From: Pseudomonadota bacterium | GTDB lineage: Bacteria; Pseudomonadota; Gammaproteobacteria; CAMYNG01 | DNA: 20,087 nt | NCBI GenBank assembly: GCA_020347585.1 | Contig: CP070733.1 | Coordinates: forward strand, 1,233,720 to 1,253,806 | Direction: 5' to 3' | Part shown: positions 14,711 to 20,087 of the stretch, piece by piece | Layout: each line of letters begins with the position of its first letter | Numbering within the stretch: the stretch's first letter is position 1 | Translations under genes and position numbers: made by a program | The notes under the pieces: model-generated | Told to the model about the DNA's origin: nothing | The model's input: only the letters and a program-made list of their open reading frames with translations | Databases searched by the model: none

Positions 14711-14745
14711 CTGTGCAAGGCGCGATCGTGTTGATGCGCGCGGCG

Positions 14746-15183
14746 CTAGTGTATGCGCCGGGGCGGCGAGGTCCCAGCTTCGACCTGCGTGGCATCGCTA
14801 GTTACCTGTGAGGCATGGTGTAGAAACATTTTCCAGCCATCTGCCTCGCGCCGGTAGGCGTTGGTAACGGTTACGAGGGCGTGTTGCGCCGGGTCAACCG
14901 AAACCGTGATCCTCTCGTCCACGATATGCACGGCGAGACCCCGATCGCAGACACGGTTGCAGGCCTCTAGCGCAATCCGGTAGCGGCCCGGCGATGAGAA
15001 GATCACCTCCCAGCTGCGTGCGATCGCATCGTGACCCCGCAATCGTGGCCCTGCTGGATGAATGCACTCGGTATCGTCGCCCATCGCCCACACGCGCATC
15101 ATTGCGGTGTGATCACCCTGCTCGAAGGCGCGGTAGAATGCCTCTTCGGCGGCTTCAGGGCTGTTAAATTTCACGTTTTCCAT
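14746..15183 (-). CDS. NTF2/SnoaL-like domain protein
   Basis: 145 residues, single alpha+beta barrel of the NTF2 superfamily: FYRAFEQGDHTAMMRVW helix near the start, then ECIHPAGPRLRGHDAIARSW, strands ERITVSV and VTVTNAYRREADGWKMFLHHAS at the end. Such proteins serve as small-molecule isomerases, binding proteins or domains of unknown function; the substrate is not predictable. I start at the ATG at 15183 because GGGAG lies about 6 bases upstream; a second in-frame ATG at 15198 lacks one. The gene converges with the decayed phosphoesterase gene and is divergent from the Rieske gene, with 120 bp between starts. No signal peptide, so it is cytoplasmic. Confidence 0.8.
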   Translation of the reverse strand: MENVKFNSPEAAEEAFYRAFEQGDHTAMMRVWAMGDDTECIHPAGPRLRGHDAIARSWEVIFSSPGRYRIALEACNRVCDRGLAVHIVDERITVSVDPAQHALVTVTNAYRREADGWKMFLHHASQVTSDATQVEAGTSPPRRIH

Positions 15184-15303
15184 GCGGGCTCCCGGCATTG
15201 TGCGCGGTGGCGTGCGACGATATTGGCACGGTGCGCGGGCAAGTCAAGGCCGTGGGCACGTGCGGGGTACGGATAGCAGCAACCGGCAGACAGCGGAGGA
15301 TGT

Positions 15304-15636
15304 ATGCGGCGTATATGCCGCTTAGATGAGATAGACGAACCTGGCGCGAAAGGACTCATTGTGCATGGCGCTATTCAGCAGCACGCACTCATCGTGGTGC
15401 GCTGGCGTGGGCAGGTCGCGGTGTACGTGAATTCCTGCCCGCACACCGGCGTCAACCTGGAATGGATGCCGGATCAGTTCTTCGACGTCGACGGACAATA
15501 CCTGCAGTGCGCGACTCACGGTGCCCTATTTCGTCCGGACAACGGTTATTGCGTAGGCGGGCCCTGTGCGGGGCAGTCGCTGGACCGGGTTAGGTCGCAC
15601 ATTGAGGGCGAATTCGTACTGGCGGACATTCCGTGA
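15304..15636 (+). CDS. Small Rieske [2Fe-2S] ferredoxin-type protein
   Basis: 110 residues, one Rieske domain. The cluster ligands are C45 and H47 (SCPHTG) and C69 and H72 (CATHGALF). The spacing and the absence of a signal peptide or membrane helix fit the soluble ferredoxin type found with oxygenases or in nitrite-reductase small subunits. Two further Cys (C83, C88) lie in GYCVGGPCAG, where such proteins often have only one. No oxygenase or reductase partner gene is nearby, so the electron acceptor is unknown. The start ATG at 15304 has GGAGG 4 to 5 bases upstream, which is close but usable. The stop codon is followed by a gap with a CRP-like palindrome. Confidence 0.88.
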   Translation: MRRICRLDEIDEPGAKGLIVHGAIQQHALIVVRWRGQVAVYVNSCPHTGVNLEWMPDQFFDVDGQYLQCATHGALFRPDNGYCVGGPCAGQSLDRVRSHIEGEFVLADIP

Positions 15637-15660
15637 GCCGTGAGCGTTGCTGATAGGCAC

Positions 15661-15684
15661 AAAATGTGAACGCGTTCACGAATC
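15661..15684. promoter_or_regulatory. CRP/FNR-family-like palindromic operator
   Basis: GTGAACGCGTTCAC (15666-15679) is a perfect 14-bp palindrome. With flanks it reads AAAATGTGA-ACGCGT-TCACGAATC, matching the CRP consensus TGTGA-N6-TCACA at nine of ten core positions. It lies 170 bp upstream of the double cNMP/rhodanese gene, and 30 bp after the Rieske stop. LacI-family operators can also be central-CG palindromes, so the regulator is not certain. Confidence 0.45.
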
Positions 15685-15849
15685 AGCGTTTTTCCGATTC
15701 GCCGCCCGGCGAATCACCGCTACTGTGCCCCCGATCGGGGTACTACAAGGCGAAATATTTGGCCAGTGACGATAGTTTTTTCGAGTTGCTGCCGATACAG
15801 AAGGCTTGGCAACCGATAACTCAAACAACAGGGCATACGTTCGCGGACC

Positions 15850-17049
15850 ATGAGCAAGAAACCGCATATTTCCATTGAGCAGTTGAAGCATTTTGAGCCA
15901 ATTTCCTCGCTGTCGGCGGAGCGGCTCGAGGAACTCGCTACGCTCGCCTACATCGAGCGCCTTGGCCTTGGGGTCAGCCTGTTCCGCGAGGGCGACGTCG
16001 ACAGTCAGACTGTGTTCCTGCTCTCAGGCGACGTGCATTTGACCTCGTCCGATGGCAAGGTGGAGCAACACATTAGCAGTGGTTCGAAGGACGCGCGCTT
16101 TCCTCTCGATGACAGTCAGCCGCGCCAGGTCTCGGCCGCGGCGGTCACCAAGGTGGAGATCCTGCGCATCGACAACAGCGTGCTTGACTACATGATGATG
16201 TGGGACCAACTTGCTATCGCGGAAGGTGCCGACCGGGACAAACAGGCGCAGGCGAAAGCACAGGTGCCAGCCCAAGCCCAGGCGCACGCACAGGTGTCCG
16301 CACCGTTAGGCGCGCCAGCCGCAACAACGGCCGCTGCCACGGCGTCGCAGATCCCCGAAGCAGCACAACCTGCAGCGCCCGCCGTCACACCCGACACCGT
16401 CCCTGAAGCGGGTGCGAGCGACTGGGTGCGCAAGATGCATCACATCATGGCGTTTAAAAACTTGCCACCTGCCAACGTCAAGGCCCTGCTCGAACACATG
16501 GAGCCAGTGACTCTCAAGGCTGGTGAGGTTGTCGTCGGCCAGGGGGAAGTGGGTGACTATTACTATGTCCTGACCGATGGCAGTGCTGAGGTCACGCGTA
16601 CGGTTCATCTCGCCGAACTGACCCCGGGTGCCTCATTCGGTGAGGAGTCACTGGTGTCGGGCAGCGAGCGCAATGCTTCGGTGACCATGGCTACCGACGG
16701 TACGGTGATGCGTCTTTCCAGGCGGGACTTCGATGCGCTATTGCGCGAGCCGCTGCTCAACCGTATCACGCCCGACGAGGCACGCGTGGCGGTCGCCGGA
16801 GGCGCGAAATGGCTCGATGTGCGCCATGCCAGGGAGTTCAACCACAGCCGTCTGCCGGGCGCGCAGAATGTTCCGCTACATGAATTGCGCATGCGCCTTG
16901 AGGAACTGGATCGCGATAGCCATTACATCTGCTACTGCCGCACCGGCCACCGCAGTTCAGCCGCCGCGTTCATACTCGCGCAACGGGGTTTCAGGGCAAG
17001 CGTACTGACCGGCGGCGTGCAGGTCATGTCCCAGGATCTTCAGGCCTGA
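15850..17049 (+). CDS. Double cyclic-nucleotide-binding domain / rhodanese fusion protein
   Basis: 399 residues. A first cNMP-like barrel (about 15-115) has no visible phosphate-binding cassette and may be structural. A low-complexity linker rich in Ala, Gln and Pro (about 132-186) follows. The second barrel (about 198-305) has the cassette: SFGEESLVSGSERNASV (262-278). Residues 306-399 form a rhodanese domain with the active-site loop C363-R-T-G-H-R368 and the conserved LDVRHAREFNHSRLPGAQNVPL. Rhodanese domains move sulfane sulfur or act as phosphatase-like sensors; here activity could be gated by ligand binding at the barrel (inference). The start ATG at 15850 has no strong Shine-Dalgarno site. 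The gene converges with hinT, with 10 bp between stop codons. A GTG-started frame at 15666-15878 overlaps the start and is not considered a gene. Confidence 0.88.
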   Translation: MSKKPHISIEQLKHFEPISSLSAERLEELATLAYIERLGLGVSLFREGDVDSQTVFLLSGDVHLTSSDGKVEQHISSGSKDARFPLDDSQPRQVSAAAVTKVEILRIDNSVLDYMMMWDQLAIAEGADRDKQAQAKAQVPAQAQAHAQVSAPLGAPAATTAAATASQIPEAAQPAAPAVTPDTVPEAGASDWVRKMHHIMAFKNLPPANVKALLEHMEPVTLKAGEVVVGQGEVGDYYYVLTDGSAEVTRTVHLAELTPGASFGEESLVSGSERNASVTMATDGTVMRLSRRDFDALLREPLLNRITPDEARVAVAGGAKWLDVRHAREFNHSRLPGAQNVPLHELRMRLEELDRDSHYICYCRTGHRSSAAAFILAQRGFRASVLTGGVQVMSQDLQA

Positions 17050-17052
17050 GGC

Positions 17053-17072
17053 GCCGCCGCTAGCCTGGCGGC
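17053..17072. terminator. Shared hairpin between the rhodanese-fusion and hinT genes
   Basis: GCCGCC (17053-17058) pairs with GGCGGC (17067-17072) around an eight-base loop that contains the hinT stop codon. It lies immediately after the fusion gene's stop codon and could fold in either convergent transcript. There is no T-run. Confidence 0.35.
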
Positions 17073-17401
17073 CAGCGCATGACACGTCCCGCCAGCATGT
17101 GCAGGTGCACGTGGAAAACTGTCTGCCCGGCGTTGCCGTTGCAGTTGGTAACCAGGCGATAGCCCTCGTCGGCCACGCCCAGATCCGCGGCGACCTTGCC
17201 GGCCGCCAATACCAGCTTGCCGATCAGCGTGGCGTCGGCATCGTCAAACTCGTTGACGGTCGCCACATGCCGGCGCGGCACGAACAGGACATGGTGCGGT
17301 GCCTGGGGGTTGAGGTCGCGAAAGCCGACCACCTCATCGTCCTGGTAGACGACATCGCCTTTAATCTCACCATTGGCGATCCTGCAAAAAATACAGTCCA
17401 T
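17060..17401 (-). CDS. hinT: HIT family protein (HinT-like purine nucleotide phosphoramidase)
   Basis: 113 residues, matching the usual length for HinT. The catalytic histidine triad is H97-V-H99-L-H101 in FHVHLHMLAGR. C3 and C6 in MDCIFCRIANG, with H45, are the zinc-site residues seen in many HIT proteins. The NPQAPHHVLFVPRRH block is intact. HinT proteins hydrolyse adenosine phosphoramidates and related compounds in the cytoplasm. I start at the ATG at 17401, which has AGGGGAA 6 bases upstream; a longer frame adds 33 codons without support. The gene is downstream of tas on the same strand, with a 70-bp gap, so the two could share a transcript. Confidence 0.92.
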   Translation of the reverse strand: MDCIFCRIANGEIKGDVVYQDDEVVGFRDLNPQAPHHVLFVPRRHVATVNEFDDADATLIGKLVLAAGKVAADLGVADEGYRLVTNCNGNAGQTVFHVHLHMLAGRVMRWPPG

Positions 17402-17471
17402 CTGATTCCCCTGCCTGCACGTCGTAGATTGCTCGACTCGTTCCTTGATTCTAGTCCCTCGTCCCTGGAGG

Positions 17472-18515
17472 TTACGGACTTGGATTCGGCCAGCGTTCAT
17501 GGATATTTTCGATCTCCTTCAGCACTTGCGCCGAGAGGGTGACATTAGCGCTGGCAATGTCGGTATCGAGTTGCGCCATGGTCGTGGCGCCGATGATGGT
17601 GCTGGTGAGAAAGGGCCGGCTGTTGACATAGGCCAGCGCCATTTGTGCCGGGTCCAGGCCGTTGTCGTGGGCGAGGTCAACGTAGGCCTGCGTAGCGGCG
17701 TCGGCGTTGGCCGAACTGTAGCGCGTATAGTCGGGGAACAGTGTCAGGCGCGCTCCGGCGGGACGTTCTCCGCCGAGGTATTTACCGGACAGCACGCCGA
17801 AGCCCAGCGGTGAATACGCCAGTAGCCCGAGCTGCTCGCGGATGGCAAGCTCTGCCAGCCCGACCTCGAAGCTCCGGTTCAGTAGGTTGTAGGGGTTCTG
17901 GATGCTCACCACGCGCGGCAGCCCGCGCGCGGCGGAGAGCTGCAAGTAACGCATGGCTCCCCACGGTGTTTCGTTGGAGATCCCCACGTAGCGGATCTTC
18001 CCCGCGTTCACCAGGTCGTCTAGTACCTCAAGGGTCTCGTCCATGGGAGCCGGATTCTCATCCGGGTCGTGCGTATAACCCAGTTGGCCAAAGAAGTTGG
18101 TATTACGATCCGGCCAGTGTAGTTGATAAAGATCGATGTAGTCAGTTTGCAGGCGTCGCAGGCTGGCCTCGATGGCGGCCTCTATGTTGGCGCGATCAAA
18201 ACGGCTACGCCCGCCGCGAATGTGTTCCACCCAATCCTCGCCGGGGCCAGCGATCTTGGTGGCGAGCACCACGCGATCGCGTTGTCCGGCTTTCTTCAGC
18301 CAGCTGCCAATGTAACGCTCGGTGAGCCCGTAGGTCTCTGCGCGCGGCGGGATAGCGTATAATTCGGCGGTGTCAATAAAGTTGACGCCGTGCGCCAGCG
18401 CGTAGTCGAGTTGGGCGTGGGCCTCGGCCTCGGTGTTTTGCTCGCCCCAGGTCATGGTGCCGAGGCAAATAACGCTCACCTCGATGTCGGTACTGCCAAG
18501 TTTGCGGTAGTCCAT
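17472..18515 (-). CDS. tas: Tas-like aldo/keto reductase
   Basis: 347 residues, the same length as E. coli Tas (346). Residues resemble Tas throughout: LGTMTWGEQNTEAEAHAQLD near the start, LLNRSFEVGLAE, and AGARLTLFPDYTRYSS near residue 260. The catalytic tetrad is visible: D48, Y53, K87 and H133 (QLHWPDR). It should reduce small carbonyl compounds with NADPH in the cytoplasm; the physiological substrate of Tas is not established. The start ATG at 18515 gives MDYRKLGSTDIEVS, the family N-terminus; the frame extends further but lacks support, and the Shine-Dalgarno site is weak. Upstream lies an inverted-repeat element. The gene is on the same strand as hinT. Confidence 0.9.
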   Translation of the reverse strand: MDYRKLGSTDIEVSVICLGTMTWGEQNTEAEAHAQLDYALAHGVNFIDTAELYAIPPRAETYGLTERYIGSWLKKAGQRDRVVLATKIAGPGEDWVEHIRGGRSRFDRANIEAAIEASLRRLQTDYIDLYQLHWPDRNTNFFGQLGYTHDPDENPAPMDETLEVLDDLVNAGKIRYVGISNETPWGAMRYLQLSAARGLPRVVSIQNPYNLLNRSFEVGLAELAIREQLGLLAYSPLGFGVLSGKYLGGERPAGARLTLFPDYTRYSSANADAATQAYVDLAHDNGLDPAQMALAYVNSRPFLTSTIIGATTMAQLDTDIASANVTLSAQVLKEIENIHERWPNPSP

Positions 18516-18523
18516 AATCAACC

Positions 18524-18607
18524 AGGTACAAGGGCAAAGGTACAAGGGACTGTTTGTCTCAAGATATCTTGGCACATTGGTGCCTTGTATCTTTTCCCTT
18601 TTCCCTT
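18524..18607. repeat. Short inverted/direct repeat element between FIST and tas genes
   Basis: Two direct copies of AGGTACAAGGG (18524-18534, 18538-18548), 14 bases apart. AAGGGCAAAGGTACAAGG (18530-18547) pairs with CCTTGTATCTTTTCCCTT (18583-18600) at 16 of 18 positions. The loop holds a perfect CAAGATATCTTG palindrome (18560-18571) and GGCAC/GTGCC hairpin (18571-18584). The 3' side repeats CTTTTCCC. It looks like a REP- or MITE-type dispersed element, or a folded leader of tas. Whether it recurs elsewhere cannot be seen here. Confidence 0.55.
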
Positions 18608-18644
18608 GCGCGATTTTTTCGTATTCGGTGTTTGTACGACGACA

Positions 18645-19748
18645 TTATTGAAACAATGTCAGCACACCCGTGTATCCGTATAGTTGATTCCCCGAAATCT
18701 CGCCATTGGCGTAAAAGCCGACCAGCGGCACGTCGCCTAGTACCTCGGCGATGTACTGCATTTCGCGGGAGGGCGTGCCAAACATCTGCTGGCCGCGACC
18801 CAGGCAGGTAAAATAAATGCCACCGTGCGGCACGCCATCGAGCCGGCCCTTGACGCTGTCTAGCATGCGTCGCAGATCGGTGACCGCAGTGTCGCTGTCG
18901 CGCCGGCAGAACACAATCGACTGACCCGCACTGAGCAGATCGCCCACTGCGAGCAGGCGCCGGTCGGCGTCAATGCCGGTGATGGGCCGCACCAAGTAGT
19001 CGCCGGTGTCGGTGCCGCGCACGGGAAATCCGGCGAAGATATATCCCGCTATGCGCTCTAGGTCACGCGCCAGCACCTCGCCGATCTCATCGTTGAATAC
19101 GTCCAGCGCCGGGCGCTCATCAATGCGGATGGCGACGTTGCGATCGCACTCAGTTACGGTGTGTACTTCGCCGATCACCGAGCAGCCCTGGGTGAGGCCC
19201 GAGACTACCGGCACGCGGCTATCAAAGATCACGCCTGAGAGCTGACCCTCGGTGATCTCGTCGGCGACCTGGTAGTGATAGCTGCGCGACGAGGTCAGGC
19301 CGCCCACCAGAAAGCCATTGCCGAGTTGCGCCGGCATGCGTTCGATGATGTCCGCCAGCTGGTGGTTGCGCGGATCGCCGTGCACCAGCGCCACCTGCAC
19401 GCCGTTGTCGCGGCTCCGGGTATCGTTAGCGGCGCTCGGCCCGGGGACGTTGAGCATGCGAAAGCTGCCGTCTGGAAAGCCGGCTATCAGCACTGCCAGC
19501 GCCGGTTGATCATAGTATTCGGTGCCGCTGCAGCAGATAGCCACGCCGAGCGTGCCGGTCCAGTGTTCGATCCTGGTGTGTGCCTTGAGATGGCGCAGAA
19601 TGGCCCCGAACTCAGTGGCCAGCTGGTCGGTGGCGTAGATAAAGCCCAGGTTGGCGTCCGCAGGAATTGCGCCGATTTGCGCTAGGCATTCGTCGGCGGC
19701 TTGTTGCCAGGGCGTTGCGGTGCTGTGTCCGAGTCTGAAACGGTCCAT
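18645..19748 (-). CDS. FIST domain sensory protein
   Basis: 367 residues from the ATG at 19748; a GTG two codons earlier is also open. The N-terminal half (FIST_N; about 30-210) contains LGVAICCSGTEYYDQPALAV and GNGFLVGGLTSSRS. The C-terminal half (FIST_C; about 215-365) has YLVRPITGID, GGIYFTCLGRGQQMFG and a final GFYANGEISGNQLYGYTGVLTLFQ block. FIST domains are ligand-binding sensory domains usually linked to signal transduction, proposed to bind small molecules such as amino acids. Here there is no fused output domain. No signal peptide is seen. The gene is divergent from rimO across a 211-bp region, and no cyclase, kinase or chemoreceptor gene is next to it. Confidence 0.88.
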   Translation of the reverse strand: MDRFRLGHSTATPWQQAADECLAQIGAIPADANLGFIYATDQLATEFGAILRHLKAHTRIEHWTGTLGVAICCSGTEYYDQPALAVLIAGFPDGSFRMLNVPGPSAANDTRSRDNGVQVALVHGDPRNHQLADIIERMPAQLGNGFLVGGLTSSRSYHYQVADEITEGQLSGVIFDSRVPVVSGLTQGCSVIGEVHTVTECDRNVAIRIDERPALDVFNDEIGEVLARDLERIAGYIFAGFPVRGTDTGDYLVRPITGIDADRRLLAVGDLLSAGQSIVFCRRDSDTAVTDLRRMLDSVKGRLDGVPHGGIYFTCLGRGQQMFGTPSREMQYIAEVLGDVPLVGFYANGEISGNQLYGYTGVLTLFQ

Positions 19749-19846
19749 GTGCACGCTGCGCTCGGGAATTGAGATTCAGGACCGGCAAGGATGCGCCGGT
19801 GTTGACGGATTCATGCTAGCACGGGCCGCGGCGATCTTCGATGGGC

Positions 19847-19852
19847 TATAAT
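19847..19852 (+). promoter_or_regulatory. Candidate -10 element upstream of rimO
   Basis: Perfect TATAAT at 19847-19852, about 108 bases ahead of the rimO start. No good -35 hexamer lies 16 to 18 bases upstream (the region is GC-rich), so this is a weak call. Confidence 0.25.
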
Positions 19853-19959
19853 CGAGCGCACCGCAATTCCCTGCGGCCGCACGCCGGGTGAGCTTTCAAC
19901 CCCTTGCCCCCGGCCCGATGTTTTGCATATGTCAGCCCGCCGGAGGCAGCCCGACCAGA

Positions 19960-20087
19960 ATGAGCGAACCCGCGGCCAACATCGGTTTCGTCAGCCTCGG
20001 CTGTCCCAAGGCTACGGTGGATTCCGAACGCATCTTGTCGCGGCTGCGCGCCGAGGGGTACCGCATCGTGCCGAGTTACGATGAGGC
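19960..20087 (+). CDS. rimO: Ribosomal protein S12 methylthiotransferase RimO, 5' part only
   Basis: The first 42 codons are in the window; the gene runs past the right edge. [19 protein letters not shown] (8-26) followed by [12 protein letters not shown] is the RimO N-terminus, including C15, the first of three cysteines that hold the N-terminal [4Fe-4S] cluster. E. coli RimO has CPKNLVDSE where this has CPKATVDSE. RimO methylthiolates Asp88 of ribosomal protein S12 using S-adenosylmethionine. The ATG at 19960 follows GGAGGC, but at an unusually long spacing of 12 bases. Confidence 0.93.
   Translation, partial: MSEPAANIGFVSLGCPKATVDSERILSRLRAEGYRIVPSYDE

Noticed and set aside
15666..15878. 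A GTG-started frame of 70 codons overlapping the start of the rhodanese-fusion gene
   Set aside because: Its start codon lies inside the CRP-like palindrome, it overlaps a well-supported gene by 29 bases, and the protein has no family features.
16246..16405. Possible tandem repeat in the Ala/Gln/Pro-rich linker of the rhodanese fusion
   Set aside because: The bias is in amino-acid composition (AQ, AP), not in a regular DNA period, so it is a low-complexity linker.

Overview
The window is GC-rich, densely coded bacterial chromosome, most likely from a gammaproteobacterium. Supporting genes are yajQ, cnoX (ybbN), a tas-like aldo/keto reductase, a YfaZ-like outer membrane protein, a HinT-type HIT protein, an HU homologue and the start of rimO, all with proteobacterial-type sequences. 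I cannot name the genus. There are no rRNA or tRNA genes, no CRISPR array, no transposase and no phage genes.

Layout. (1) 1-3.9 kb: a PilZ protein, two tandem paralogues with a CxH...CxxC signature that I do not recognise, a response-regulator receiver fused through a membrane helix to an OmpA-like domain, and a membrane-anchored HExxHxxGxxD metalloprotease. (2) 3.9-5.9 kb: yajQ and cnoX converge, followed by a 594-bp stretch without a convincing gene that carries hairpins and a terminator-like element. (3) 5.9-7.9 kb: a DUF4124-glutaredoxin envelope protein and a Ycf46-like AAA ATPase. (4) 8.1-11.0 kb: two convergent membrane-protein genes, a zinc-finger multi-pass protein and a rhomboid, whose C-terminal TPR-like regions resemble each other. 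(5) 11.2-15.6 kb: a double cNMP-binding-domain protein, YfaZ-like porin, CBS-pair protein, HU homologue with a basic tail, a decayed metallophosphoesterase, an NTF2-like protein and a small Rieske protein. (6) 15.6-20.1 kb: a CRP-like palindrome, a double cNMP-domain/rhodanese fusion, hinT, tas, a short inverted-repeat element, a FIST sensor protein and the 5' end of rimO.

Taken together the region is rich in signalling modules: PilZ and YajQ (both families linked to cyclic-di-GMP), four cNMP-binding folds in two proteins, a CBS pair, FIST and an unusual receiver protein. Redox and envelope-maintenance proteins make up much of the rest. Most genes are single or in pairs rather than long operons. 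The best candidates for undescribed biology are the zinc-finger/rhomboid pair with related TPR regions, the receiver-membrane-OmpA protein beside the CxH...CxxC paralogues, and the possible small RNA upstream of the DUF4124-glutaredoxin gene.
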